A stretch of DNA of 64,000 nt from Oxalobacteraceae bacterium OTU3CINTB1 (GCA_024123955.1 CP099652.1:2170001-2234000), one strand, 5' to 3'. Counted from the first letter of the stretch, positions 1 to 9,748 are shown. Numbers and translations are program-made. The notes: generated from the letters alone by a model not told the origin.

Positions 1-208
1 GGCTGATGCCGTAGATTTCGGTGCCGGCGGCCTGGAATTGTTCGTACAGATCGCGGAACGCCATGTTCTCGGTGGTGCAGCCGGGGGTATTGTCTTTCGG
101 GTAGAAAAACAGCACGGTATGGCGCGCTGGCCGGCCCGACAACTGGAACGTCCGGCCGCTCGTCATGGGGGCGGAAAAGTCGGTAACTACGGGTTGGCTA
201 TCAGCCAC
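1..208 (-). CDS. bcp: Peroxiredoxin, Bcp/PrxQ type (N-terminal part, runs off the window)
   Basis: Thiol peroxidase that reduces hydroperoxides with thioredoxin-type donors in the cytoplasm. The 69 visible codons hold the family hallmark FYPKDNTPGCTTE, whose Cys is the peroxidatic cysteine, followed by a helix that normally carries the resolving Cys of PrxQ/Bcp but reads ENMAFRDLYEQF here, so the resolving Cys is not seen at that spot. The start is GTG at 208, chosen because AGGAGA lies 7-8 bases upstream; no ATG fits. The C-terminal half is outside the window. Confidence 0.85.
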   Translation of the reverse strand, partial: MADSQPVVTDFSAPMTSGRTFQLSGRPARHTVLFFYPKDNTPGCTTENMAFRDLYEQFQAAGTEIYGIS

Positions 209-299
209 TGGTTTTCTCCTGGAGATGGACATCGACAATATGAGGGCGAGTTTTCACCCTTCAAGACGGGCGGGCAAAGTAAATATTGTCCAACCTGGC

Positions 300-1265
300 C
301 TAGGACCGCGCCCGCAGGCGCGCGTGCAGCTGCTCGGCCGTGATGGACGCGCCATCGGCGGTCAGGCTGGAAATCGTCAGCATGCGGCCGTCGCCGCAAA
401 CGCCAAAGATGCAATTATCCACTACGGTCAAGCCCGGTGGCAAACCGACGGCGACGACGTTGCCGAAATTGCCGGACAGGCGGGCGCGCCCGATCACGTA
501 ACGCACGCCGGCGATGTCGGTGAAGGCGCCGGGGTAGGGCGGCGCGGCGGCGCGGTGCAGATTGTAGACCTGCCGCGCCGGCTGGCGCCAGTCGATGCGG
601 CCGTCCTCGGGCGTGCGCGGGCCTAAGCCGGCGGCCGCTTTGGGACCTGCTCTGACACCGTTGTGCAGGCGCGGCGCCGTGCCGTCGAGCAGCGACGGCA
701 GCACGCGCCACAAGGTCTGCTCGGCCGCCACGGTGACCTTGACGGACACGTCGAATGCGGTGTCGTCGGGCAGGATCGGCACCTCCACCTGCGAGACGAT
801 GGCGCCGGCAAAGGGCTCGGACGTCAACTCGTGCAGGCTGGCGCCGGTGACGGTGGCGTCGTGCAGCACCGCCCACTCGACCGGCGCGGCGCCAGGAAAC
901 TCCGGCAGCAGCGAGCCGTGCATATTGTAGGCCGGGGCGACCGCGAGCAACTCCGCCGGCAGCGTGCGGCCGTAGTCAAAGCTGAACATCAGATCCGGCA
1001 TGGCGTCGCGCACCTCTTCCAGCAAATCGGGCGATGCAACATCGTCGGGGGCGGTGCAGGGGATGCGTTCTTCACGGCACAGCGAGCGCACCGATTCGTC
1101 GTGGTTGTTTACGCCGGGGTCTTCATGGTGGGTGACCACCAGCGCAACGTCGACGCCGCCGGCCAGCAGCACCTTGATGCAACGTACGCCGAGCTTGCGG
1201 TGCGCGAAGACGACCGCGCGTTGACGGCGGTCGTGGTCGTTCGTGTCGCCGGCTGCGTCGCTCAT
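300..1265 (-). CDS. ArnA-type formyltransferase with an altered active site
   Basis: About 321 aa resembling the N-terminal formyltransferase half of ArnA and Met-tRNA formyltransferase, which move a formyl group from 10-formyl-THF to an amino group. Visible landmarks are the N-terminal Rossmann-like start (AVVFAHRKLGVRCIKVLL), the NMHGSLLP loop with catalytic Asn and His, and the C-terminal RTPEDGRIDW segment. In ArnA the third catalytic residue is the Asp of ADAGAIV; here the segment reads EPFAGAIV, so that Asp is Phe. The usual RGRAP segment is PGAAP. The ATG at 1265 (with AAGG upstream) is preferred to an upstream TTG at 1331 that would overlap the neighbouring gene. The true substrate is unknown. 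Confidence 0.8.
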   Translation of the reverse strand: MSDAAGDTNDHDRRQRAVVFAHRKLGVRCIKVLLAGGVDVALVVTHHEDPGVNNHDESVRSLCREERIPCTAPDDVASPDLLEEVRDAMPDLMFSFDYGRTLPAELLAVAPAYNMHGSLLPEFPGAAPVEWAVLHDATVTGASLHELTSEPFAGAIVSQVEVPILPDDTAFDVSVKVTVAAEQTLWRVLPSLLDGTAPRLHNGVRAGPKAAAGLGPRTPEDGRIDWRQPARQVYNLHRAAAPPYPGAFTDIAGVRYVIGRARLSGNFGNVVAVGLPPGLTVVDNCIFGVCGDGRMLTISSLTADGASITAEQLHARLRARS

Positions 1266-1293
1266 GGCCGCGCGCCTTGTGGTTTCGGCCGGC

Positions 1294-1695
1294 TCAGGCG
1301 CCCGCCTTGCCGGAGTTGTCAGTGTTGTCAATGATCAGCGCCAGGGTGACCTTGCGGCCTTCGCCCATCAGGATGTTGTAGGTGCGGCAGGCGGCCTGGC
1401 TGTCCATGCATTCGACGCCGATGCGGCGCATCGTCAGCGCGGCCGTCAGGCGCGGGTGGATGAAGCGCTGTTTGACGCCGGTGCCGAGGATGACGACGTC
1501 CGGCGCATCGGCGCCGATGATGTCGAAATGCTCGGCGGTGAGGGATTCGAAGGTCGGCGCCGGCCAGGCGCGCGGCTCGGTTTCCGGCAGCACGATCAGG
1601 CTGTAGTTGTAGCGCTGGGCGTTGATCTCGACCCCGGTTTCATCGTAGCCGGTGACGGTTTGGTACTTTTTGGTATCGCTTGCGTGGAGCTTCAT
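1294..1695 (-). CDS. Mth938-like (DUF498/NDUFAF3 family) protein
   Basis: A 133-aa soluble protein of the Mth938-like fold family. The visible signature is a central FDIIGADAPDVVILGTG stretch followed by RRIGVECMDSQAACRTYNIL, typical of the family. No catalytic function is established for bacterial members; the mitochondrial relative NDUFAF3 assists complex I assembly. It ends 28 bases before the formyltransferase start on the same strand, so the two may be co-transcribed. It is divergent from the aminotransferase gene at 1901. Confidence 0.8.
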   Translation of the reverse strand: MKLHASDTKKYQTVTGYDETGVEINAQRYNYSLIVLPETEPRAWPAPTFESLTAEHFDIIGADAPDVVILGTGVKQRFIHPRLTAALTMRRIGVECMDSQAACRTYNILMGEGRKVTLALIIDNTDNSGKAGA

Positions 1696-1900
1696 GGTGG
1701 TATCTGCTATTTGATGGCTTGTCTAAGCGTTATTAGTAGCATTGTAGCCTTTTTCAAGGGGCGCTTCGCCGTTTCGCCCCGCCAGAGGTTGATTAAACGG
1801 GTGGCTTTCGGCAGAATGGTTCTTTTCGCATTGCAGCACAGGCCGCCATCGCGTTTTTGGCAGGCCACAGCGGTTTGCCTCACCAAGACAGGATTTTATT

Positions 1901-3133
1901 TTGCGACCGATTCAAAAATCGAACAAACTGGCGGAAGTCTGCTACGAGATCCGCGGCCCGGTGCCGGAAAAAGCCCGGCAAATGGAAGAAGAAGGCCACA
2001 AGATCACCAAGTTGAATATCGGCAACCTCGCCGTGTTCGGTTTCGATCCCCCGGACGAGATCGTCCAGGATATGAAAATCAACCTGTCCAACGCGGCCGG
2101 CTACACCGATTCCAAGGGCATGTTCGCGCCGCGCAAGGCGGTCATGCACTACACGCAAGGCAAGAACATCGCCGGCGTGTCGATCGACGACATTTACCTG
2201 GGCAACGGCGCGTCCGAACTGATCGTGATGTCGATGAACGCGCTGCTCAACACCGGCGACGAGGTGCTGGTGCCGGCGCCCGACTATCCGCTGTGGACCG
2301 CCGCCGTCAGCCTGTCCGGCGGCACGCCAGTGCACTACATCTGCGACGAGCAACAGGATTGGTTCCCGGACATTGAGGACATCCGCCGCAAAATCAACTC
2401 GAACACGCGCGCTATTGTCGTCATCAACCCGAACAACCCGACCGGCGCGTTGTACCCGGTCGAGCTGCTGCAACAGATCATCGAGCTGGCGCGCCAGCAC
2501 CAGCTGATCATCTACGCCGACGAGATCTACGACAAGGTGCTGTACGACGAGGCCGAGCACGTCTCGATCGCCTCGCTGGCCGACGACGTGCTGTTCGTCA
2601 CCTTCAACGGCCTGTCGAAGAACTACCGCGCCTGTGGCTACCGTTCCGGCTGGATGGTGGTGTCGGGCGAGAAATCCCATGCGAAAGACTATATCGAGGG
2701 CCTCAACATGCTGGCCTCGATGCGCTTGTGCGCCAACGCACCGGGGCAGTTTGCGATCCAGACTGCGCTCGGCGGCTACCAGTCGATACAAGACCTGGTG
2801 GGACCGGGCGGGCGCCTGTTGAAGCAACGCGATCTGGCCTACAAGCTGCTGACCGATATTCCGGGCGTCACTTGTGTCAAGCCGAAAGCGGCGCTGTACA
2901 TGTTCCCGCGCCTCGATCCGAAAATCTATCCGATTGCGGACGACCAGCAGTTCGCCTACGAATTGCTGGCAGAAACGAAAGTGCTCATCGTCCAGGGCAG
3001 CGGCTTCAACTGGATCGCGCCGGATCACTTCCGCGTCGTGTTCCTGCCGAACTCGGACGATATGACGGAAGCCTTTGGCCGTATCGCCAAATTCATGGAA
3101 GGCTACCGCAAACGCCACGGCGCCAGCTTCTAG
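1901..3133 (+). CDS. alaA: PLP-dependent alanine aminotransferase, AlaA type
   Basis: A class I/II aminotransferase of 410 aa that makes alanine from pyruvate and glutamate in the cytoplasm. The N-terminus (RPIQKSNKLAEVCYEIRGPV) aligns closely with E. coli AlaA, which is why the TTG at 1901 is chosen; CAGGA lies 7 bases upstream and the first internal ATG would remove conserved residues. Other marks are the NPNNPTGALYP cofactor loop, YADEIYDKVLYD, and FNGLSKNYRACGYRSGW, where the Lys forms the PLP Schiff base. It precedes hom by about 43 bases, consistent with an amino-acid operon. Confidence 0.9.
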   Translation: MRPIQKSNKLAEVCYEIRGPVPEKARQMEEEGHKITKLNIGNLAVFGFDPPDEIVQDMKINLSNAAGYTDSKGMFAPRKAVMHYTQGKNIAGVSIDDIYLGNGASELIVMSMNALLNTGDEVLVPAPDYPLWTAAVSLSGGTPVHYICDEQQDWFPDIEDIRRKINSNTRAIVVINPNNPTGALYPVELLQQIIELARQHQLIIYADEIYDKVLYDEAEHVSIASLADDVLFVTFNGLSKNYRACGYRSGWMVVSGEKSHAKDYIEGLNMLASMRLCANAPGQFAIQTALGGYQSIQDLVGPGGRLLKQRDLAYKLLTDIPGVTCVKPKAALYMFPRLDPKIYPIADDQQFAYELLAETKVLIVQGSGFNWIAPDHFRVVFLPNSDDMTEAFGRIAKFMEGYRKRHGASF

Positions 3134-3176
3134 CCTCCACGCTCCACCGAACCGCAGATCAATAGAAACGAATCAT

Positions 3177-4499
3177 ATGAAACCCATCAAAGTAGGCTTG
3201 TTAGGCGTCGGCAACGTCGGCTCCGGAACGTTCAACGTGTTGGAACGCAACCAGGAAGAAATCCGCCGCCGCGCCGGTCGCGGCATCGAAGTGGTCGCCG
3301 TCTCGGCCCGCAACCTCGAGCGCGCCAAGGAACGCACCGGCGGCAAGGTCAAAGTGGTCGCCAACCCGTTCGACATCGTCAACGATCCGGAAATCGACAT
3401 CGTCGTCGAGCTGATCGGCGGCTACGACGAGGCCAAGGCGCTGGTGCTGCAAGCCATCGCCAACGGCAAGCACGTGGTCACCGCCAACAAGGCGCTGCTG
3501 GCTGTGCACGGCAACGAAATCTTTGCCGCCGCGCAGGAAAAGGGCGTCATGGTCGCCTTCGAAGCGGCGGTGGCCGGCGGCATCCCTATCATCAAGGCGC
3601 TGCGCGAAGGCTTGACCGCCAACCGCATCGACTGGCTGGCCGGCATCATCAACGGCACCACCAACTTCATCCTGTCCGAGATGCGCGACAAGGGCCTGGA
3701 CTTCGCCACCGTGCTCAAGCAGGCGCAGGAACTGGGCTACGCTGAAGCCGACCCGACCTTCGACATCGAGGGCGTGGACGCGGCGCACAAGGCTACCATC
3801 ATGTCGGCCATCGCCTTCGGCATTCCGGTGCAGTTCGACAAGGCGCACGTCGAGGGCATTTCGAAACTCAATGCGATCGATATCCGCTACGCCGAGCAAC
3901 TGGGCTACCGCATCAAGCTGCTGGGCATCGCCAAGCGCGCCAAAGTCAACGGCGTCGAGGGCGTGGAACTGCGCGTGCATCCGACCCTGATCCCGAGCAA
4001 GCGCCTGATTGCCAATGTCGAAGGCGCGATGAACGCCGTGCTGGTGCAGGGCGACGCCGTCGGCGCGACCTTGTACTACGGCAAAGGCGCCGGCGCCGAG
4101 CCGACCGCCTCGGCCGTGATCGCCGACCTGGTCGACATCACACGCCTGGCCACGGCCGATCCGGAACACCGCGTGCCGCACCTGGCGTTCCAGCCGAACG
4201 CGATGACCAACATCGAGATCCTGCCGATGTCGGAAATCACCACCAGCTATTACCTGCGCATGAATGTCAGCGACCAGCCCGGCGTGCTGGCCGACCTGAC
4301 CCGCATCCTGGCCGACGCGACCATCTCGATCGACGCCATGCTGCAAAAGGAACCGGCCGACGGCGAAACCAAGACCGACATCATTTTCCTGACACACCAG
4401 ACGCAGGAAAAAAACGTGACGGCGGCCATCGCCAAGATGGAAGGCCTGTCGACCGTCTGCGGCAGCGTGACGAAGATTCGCCTGGAAAACCTGAGCTAA
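3177..4499 (+). CDS. hom: Homoserine dehydrogenase
   Basis: Reduces aspartate semialdehyde to homoserine in the threonine/methionine branch. At 440 aa it has the standard layout: Rossmann NAD(P) site near the start (VGLLGVGNVGSGT), the catalytic domain with TANKALLA, AGGIPIIKAL, GIINGTTNFIL and EADPTFDIEGVDAAHK, and a C-terminal ACT domain (about residues 360-435, YLRMNVSDQPGVLADLTRIL) for feedback control by threonine. The start ATG at 3177 gives the family N-terminus; an upstream ATG in frame only adds sequence from the alaA tail. thrC, often next to hom, is not present here. Confidence 0.95.
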   Translation: MKPIKVGLLGVGNVGSGTFNVLERNQEEIRRRAGRGIEVVAVSARNLERAKERTGGKVKVVANPFDIVNDPEIDIVVELIGGYDEAKALVLQAIANGKHVVTANKALLAVHGNEIFAAAQEKGVMVAFEAAVAGGIPIIKALREGLTANRIDWLAGIINGTTNFILSEMRDKGLDFATVLKQAQELGYAEADPTFDIEGVDAAHKATIMSAIAFGIPVQFDKAHVEGISKLNAIDIRYAEQLGYRIKLLGIAKRAKVNGVEGVELRVHPTLIPSKRLIANVEGAMNAVLVQGDAVGATLYYGKGAGAEPTASAVIADLVDITRLATADPEHRVPHLAFQPNAMTNIEILPMSEITTSYYLRMNVSDQPGVLADLTRILADATISIDAMLQKEPADGETKTDIIFLTHQTQEKNVTAAIAKMEGLSTVCGSVTKIRLENLS

Positions 4500-4577
4500 G
4501 GATCGCGAAGGGAGGGGAGTACGCCCGGATAATCGGTTCATATTGATTATCTGGCAATTCTTTAGGCAAAAAAAAGT

Positions 4578-4605
4578 CCGGGTAGCGTCTACGAACGCTA
4601 CCCGG
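4578..4605 (-). terminator. Rho-independent terminator of the BON gene
   Basis: A 10-bp perfect stem (CCGGGTAGCG / CGCTACCCGG) with an 8-base loop. On the minus strand the stem is followed by a run of eight T (4568-4575), so it terminates the minus-strand BON transcript. On the plus strand it is followed by AAAAGGG, so it is a poor terminator for hom. Confidence 0.85.
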
Positions 4606-4651
4606 AAAAGGGTCAGTTACTAGGGTGGTGTTGCGGTACTACGGATACTTC

Positions 4652-4706
4652 TACTGCAAGGTTTTTACTGCGGGAAACTCTTACTGCTCAAATGCGGTGG
4701 TACTGC
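4652..4706 (-). repeat. Four copies of GCAGTA in the BON gene 3' untranslated region
   Basis: On the minus strand, directly after the TAA stop, GCAGTA occurs at 4701-4706, 4682-4687, 4666-4671 and 4652-4657, spaced 14-19 bases. No function is known to me. They lie between the stop codon and the terminator hairpin. Confidence 0.6.
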
Positions 4707-5039
4707 TTACTTCGAAGCGACGGTCAGTTCGCTTTTTACTTCCTTAACGCCAGGGACGGCCGATGCGACCTGAATGGCTTTGGTGCCAACTTCAGTGCTC
4801 GGGACGGCGCCGCTCAGCACAACCACACCGTCGGTGGTGGTCACGCCAATTTGTTTTTGATCGGCCAGGGAAGCCTTGATCTTGCTGGTGATTGCATCAT
4901 CATTGGTGGCGGTGCCAGTCTTGGCGGCTCCAGCCATAGCACCTTCTTGCTGACCCGCTGCGAAGGCGGTACCAGTAGCTGCTGCAGCGGTGAGGGTAGC
5001 TGCAACCATCAGGCGGGCGATCAGTTTGGTAGTCATCAT
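4707..5039 (-). CDS. Small periplasmic BON-domain protein
   Basis: A 110-aa protein with a Sec signal peptide (MMTTKLIARLMVAATLTAAAATGTAFA, cleavage after AFA) and a single BON domain over residues ~48-108 (DDAITSKIKASLADQ, then GVVVLSGAVPS, then VPGVKEVKSELTV), as in OsmY and related envelope-stress proteins. BON domains bind phospholipid surfaces. It stands alone, with its own sigma-54 promoter (5096-5111) and a GlrR-type box upstream, immediately after glrR. It is therefore probably the target of the adjacent two-component system and serves in the envelope stress response (inference). Confidence 0.85.
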   Translation of the reverse strand: MMTTKLIARLMVAATLTAAAATGTAFAAGQQEGAMAGAAKTGTATNDDAITSKIKASLADQKQIGVTTTDGVVVLSGAVPSTEVGTKAIQVASAVPGVKEVKSELTVASK

Positions 5040-5095
5040 GATTTGCTTCCTTTACTCAAGTTTAGGTGAAACGTCTGTGACGTAATCCTATCCTT

Positions 5096-5111
5096 AGCAA
5101 TCGGCGTGCCA
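5096..5111 (-). promoter_or_regulatory. Sigma-54 (-24/-12) promoter of the BON gene
   Basis: Minus-strand TGGCACG-N4-TTGCT matches the RpoN consensus TGGCACG-N4-TTGCW at every defined position, with the obligatory GG (5110-5109) and GC (5098-5097) 10 bases apart. It lies about 57 bases before the BON start codon, giving an expected leader of about 45 nt. Confidence 0.9.
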
Positions 5112-5205
5112 GCTATTAAAAGCCTTTTAAAATCATGAGCTTATGAAGATATTTCCTAAAGTTAATTGTCAAATCGTGACGTTTACGTCTACATTCCGGC
5201 GATTT

Positions 5206-5223
5206 TGTCGTGAAATGGCGACA
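5206..5223 (-). promoter_or_regulatory. GlrR-type upstream activating site
   Basis: A TGTC-N10-GACA inverted repeat, the motif described for GlrR (YfhA/QseF) sites upstream of E. coli glmY. Its centre is roughly 125 bases upstream of the predicted start of the sigma-54 transcript, the usual distance for an enhancer-binding protein. A second, different dyad GTCA-N5-TGAC lies at 5168-5180. Confidence 0.7.
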
Positions 5224-5246
5224 GCTTGCTGCCGCCATTTGGTAAG

Positions 5247-6691
<1,445 letters not shown>

Positions 6692-6695
<4 letters not shown>

Positions 6696-7300
6696 TTGAT
6701 GATCCCTTGCGGCGCGCTGGCGGCCGGACGGACCGGCAAGGTGCGCTCGATGTTTTTCAAGCCCTCCACCATGTCGTTGAGCTGGTCGATGCGGCGCTGG
6801 CTATCCTTTTGCTGCGCCGCCAGCCGGTCCACATGCTCGGCCAGCCGGCGCGCCTCGGCGCAATTGCTCGACAGTACCAGCGCCAGCGGCTTGAAGGCCG
6901 CCGCCTCGCTGTCGGTGGAGTTGCCGACGCCGTCGAACAGCGTCTGCGCGCGGGCCAGGTCGCCGCCGCCGCGCGTGAGCATCAGCACCATGCCCATCTG
7001 CATGGACAGGCGCGGGCTGCGCGGCTGCTGGGTCAGGCCGCTCAGCTCCTTGAGCAGCTCGCCCTGGCTCATGCGCCGCAGCGACTGGTGATAGCTCAGC
7101 AGCGGCCCCACCTCGTCAAGCGGTGGCGGCGGCGGCGCCAGTTCCACCACCGGCGGCGGCGGTGGGGGCGGCTGCGGCGCGGGCGCCGGCTTGGGCTGGA
7201 TTTGGGTGCAGGCGGCCAGCACCAGGCATAGCAGCACGCACAGCAGGCGCGCCGGCGCGCGGGAGGAAGCGGATTTTGCGTAAGGCATCATATTCACCAT
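6692..7300 (-). CDS. qseG: QseG-like outer-membrane lipoprotein
   Basis: A 202-aa lipoprotein with lipobox LVLAAC (lipidated Cys ~31). A strongly proline-rich linker follows (residues ~35-62, two runs of five to seven Pro), then an alpha-helical region including a C-terminal coiled coil (VDRLAAQQKDSQRRIDQLNDMV). Its position between the kinase and glrR matches qseG of enterobacteria, where the lipoprotein activates the kinase GlrK from the periplasm; sequence similarity itself looks weak, so the assignment rests mainly on context. The start at 7300 lies 12 bases after the kinase stop. Confidence 0.7.
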
Positions 7301-7312
7301 CGTGGGCGGACT

Positions 7313-8731
7313 TCAGTAAGGTAGTTCAATTCGGAAACGGGCGCCCTGGTCGGACGGCAGCAGTTGCAACACGCCATGGTGCGCGGCGATGTATTCCTGC
7401 ACGATCGACAGGCCAATGCCGTTGCCGCGGCGCGCGCCGGGCGGCTGGCGCTGGCCCTGGTAAAACGGCTCGAAGATGCGCGCGGCGTCGTTCGGCGCCA
7501 CGCCGGGTCCCTGGTCGGCGCAGTCGATCAGCAGCCGGTCGTTGCGTTCCTCGAGCTTGAAGCTGATCACGCCGCCCTGGGGGCTGAACCGCAGGGCGTT
7601 TGACAGCAGGTTGCCGATCGCCACTCCCATCTTGTCGGCGTCGACCGTGATCGGCCGCGCCTTGCCCTCGATGTTGACGGTCAGCTTGGCCGCCTGCCAT
7701 TGCAGGCGCTGGCTGTCGATGGCGCGCGCGAGCAGGGCCGACATGTCGGTCTGCTCCAGGTGCAGGTGGTGGGCGTCGAAGGTGGCTTCGTTGTAGCGCA
7801 GCAGCGCTTCGATCTGCGACTGCAGCGCCGCCGTGTTTTGATTCAGTATACCGGCGATTTCGCGCTGGTTGGGCGATAACGCCCCGGCAACGCCATCTTC
7901 CAGCAGGGCAACGCCTTCGCGCAACGCCGCGAGCGGGGTCTTCAGTTCGTGCGAGATGTGGCGCAGGAAGCGGGACTTGTCCTCCTCCAGGTTCGAGAGG
8001 CGCTGGCGCAGCCAGTTGAGCTGCAGGCCGACGCGCTGCAGGTCGGCCGGACCACGCACCTCGATCGCCTCGTCGAAGCGGTTTTCGCCGAGCCGGTCGA
8101 TCGCCGACTCGATCTGCGCCAGCGGACGCGACAGCCACAGGCCGAAGCCGCCGGCCAGCAGCGCGGCCACCACGATGGAGGCGATCACTTGCGCCTTGAG
8201 CACGGCGCGCCGCTGGTCGAGCTCGGCAAGCAGTTCGGTGTTGCGCAGTTCGACCTCCTGTTTGACCTCTTCGGCCAGCTGGGTGTTTATACGCGGCAAC
8301 AACGCCAGTACTTTTTCCAGCGCCTGCCGGCGGGCGCTGGTGCGCGCGCGGGTCGGCATTTGCAGGATGTCCCAGGCTTGCTCGCCGGCCTGGCGCCAGG
8401 TGTCGAAGGCGATGTTGGGAGCATGGGGCAGGCCGCGCTGGACGGCGTCGAGCGCGGCGCGGGCCTCGCGCCAGGCGTCGGCGTAGCGCATGCGGAAGGC
8501 GGGATCGTCCAGCACCAGGTATTGGCGGGCGCTGCGCGTCATCGCCACGCTGCGCTCGGCCAGCTGCTGGGTGTTTTCGGTGAGCGCCAGCGCGTGGTGT
8601 CCGCTGTCGCGGCTGTGGAAGGCGAGACGGTCCAGCGTCCACAGCGCGTGCAGGGAGGCGGCACTCAGCAATACAGCAATCAACAGGAAGACGCCCAGCA
8701 GTAACTGGCGAAACGAGAGTTTCGAGAGCAT
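7313..8731 (-). CDS. glrK: Sensor histidine kinase GlrK (QseE) type
   Basis: A 472-aa membrane kinase: TM1 ~10-30, a ~140-residue helical periplasmic domain, TM2 ~175-195 (VIASIVVAALLAGGFGLWL), HAMP, HisKA with LRHISHELKTPLAALREG (phospho-His), then HATPase_c with N box IGNLLSNALRFSP, DQGPGVAPNDAARIFEPF and G2 box GNGIGLSIV. It phosphorylates GlrR. The ATG at 8731 begins MLSKLSFRQLLLG, directly before TM1; the longer frame upstream has no membrane-protein logic. Shine-Dalgarno is weak. First gene of the glrK-qseG-glrR operon. Confidence 0.88.
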   Translation of the reverse strand: MLSKLSFRQLLLGVFLLIAVLLSAASLHALWTLDRLAFHSRDSGHHALALTENTQQLAERSVAMTRSARQYLVLDDPAFRMRYADAWREARAALDAVQRGLPHAPNIAFDTWRQAGEQAWDILQMPTRARTSARRQALEKVLALLPRINTQLAEEVKQEVELRNTELLAELDQRRAVLKAQVIASIVVAALLAGGFGLWLSRPLAQIESAIDRLGENRFDEAIEVRGPADLQRVGLQLNWLRQRLSNLEEDKSRFLRHISHELKTPLAALREGVALLEDGVAGALSPNQREIAGILNQNTAALQSQIEALLRYNEATFDAHHLHLEQTDMSALLARAIDSQRLQWQAAKLTVNIEGKARPITVDADKMGVAIGNLLSNALRFSPQGGVISFKLEERNDRLLIDCADQGPGVAPNDAARIFEPFYQGQRQPPGARRGNGIGLSIVQEYIAAHHGVLQLLPSDQGARFRIELPY

Positions 8732-8842
8732 CGTTGGTCGTATGGGAGAAATGCTGAATGATAGGCCAAACCGCGCCCGAGGTGTGTTTAATTGGAAATA
8801 TTGCGGGGGCGGGCGCGGCGCGCGGGCGCCGGCCGCCACCGG

Positions 8843-9400
8843 TTAAGGGGCCTTGGTGTGTGTCGTCGCTTCCGCCAGGTCGCCGGGCGCCATCTCGAAG
8901 GTGGCCACATCGGTCTCGTACCAGCGCTCGATGCCCCTGAAGCGCATGCCGATGCGCCGCATGACGGCCGACGAGGGCAGGTTTTCCTGGCGGCAGACCG
9001 CACACAGCTCGCTGGCGCCCAGGCGCTCGAAGGCGAACCTTGCCATGGCCAGCGCCGCCTCGGTGGCGTAGCCTTTGCCCTGCTGGTCGGCGCGCAGGCG
9101 CCAGCCCAGCTCCAGCGGATTGCGCGGGTCGCGTTCGATATGTTGCACGGCGCCGGTGCCGACGGTCTCGCCGCTGTCGCGGGCGATGAAAACCCACCAG
9201 GCGTGCCCCAGCTCTGTCCACTTGGCCTTGTTGCGGGCGATGAAGGTGGCGGTATCCTCGGGCGTTTCCGGCCGCCCGGTGATGTAGCGCATCACCTCCG
9301 CATCGCCGTTAATCGAGCGCAAGCCGTCGAAGTGGCGGTCGTCCACCGGCTCCAGCCGCAGGCGCGCGGTGGTCAGAATGTTCGAGGGCGCCGCCGTCAT
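8843..9400 (-). CDS. GNAT acetyltransferase, RimJ/RimL type
   Basis: A 185-aa N-acetyltransferase. It opens with TTARLRLEPVDDRHFDGL and carries the acetyl-CoA loop in GWRLRADQQGKGYATEAALAM (Q/RxxGxG/A), followed by VCRQENLPSSAVMRRIGMR, all typical of the RimJ/RimL ribosomal-protein acetyltransferase branch. The actual acceptor cannot be told. It starts inside the stop of the RraB-like gene (ATGA overlap), so the two are translated together. Confidence 0.88.
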   Translation of the reverse strand: MTAAPSNILTTARLRLEPVDDRHFDGLRSINGDAEVMRYITGRPETPEDTATFIARNKAKWTELGHAWWVFIARDSGETVGTGAVQHIERDPRNPLELGWRLRADQQGKGYATEAALAMARFAFERLGASELCAVCRQENLPSSAVMRRIGMRFRGIERWYETDVATFEMAPGDLAEATTHTKAP

Positions 9401-9738
9401 GCCGCCGGGCCGACGTCCATGCCGTCGTAGGATTCGAGACCGTGCTCTTCGGCGAACTTGTAGAACTGCTGGTTGCGGGCGTGCAATGTGTCGACCGTGT
9501 GCTTCTCGACCTTCTCGATGTGCAGCCACCACAGCGCCGGCGCGTCGCCGTCGGGTTTGGAGTCGTAGATGCCGACGATCTGGTATCCCTGGGCTTTCAG
9601 CGGCGCCTGGACGGCCTCCAGCTTGGCCTTGTCGGCATCGGCGAAAAAGTAGCCCCACAACAGCGGCTTGTTGCTGTCCCACGGGGCGTTCTGTTTCATG
9701 TCGGCGAATAGCTCGACCATTTCTTCTTTGGTGATCAT
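9397..9738 (-). CDS. RraB-like protein (ribonuclease E regulator family)
   Basis: A 113-aa protein with the layout of the RraB family: GYFFADADKAKLEAVQAPL, then GYQIVGIYDS, a WWLHIE strand, and the acidic C-terminal EEHGLESYDGMDVG, resembling the YDGW ending of RraB. RraB in E. coli binds and restrains RNase E; whether this short member does is not known. Overlaps the acetyltransferase start by 4 bases. Confidence 0.6.
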   Translation of the reverse strand: MITKEEMVELFADMKQNAPWDSNKPLLWGYFFADADKAKLEAVQAPLKAQGYQIVGIYDSKPDGDAPALWWLHIEKVEKHTVDTLHARNQQFYKFAEEHGLESYDGMDVGPAA

Positions 9739-9748
9739 GTGTGTCTTT

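Noticed and set aside
1266..1331. Longer formyltransferase starting at TTG 1331
   Set aside because: It would overlap the neighbouring gene by 38 bases with an Arg/Pro/Thr-rich extension; the ATG at 1265 has better spacing to a ribosome-binding site.
1775..1800. GGGGCG/CGCCCC dyad between the Mth938-like gene and alaA as an operator
   Set aside because: Short, GC-rich arms of six bases are common by chance here, and nothing links the site to a regulator.
4578..4605. Hairpin taken as the terminator of hom
   Set aside because: The T-run is only on the minus-strand side; on the plus strand A and G follow. It serves the BON gene, and hom has no clear terminator of its own.
5168..5180. GTCA-N5-TGAC as a second GlrR box
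   Set aside because: The spacing differs from TGTC-N10-GACA; noted only as a dyad.
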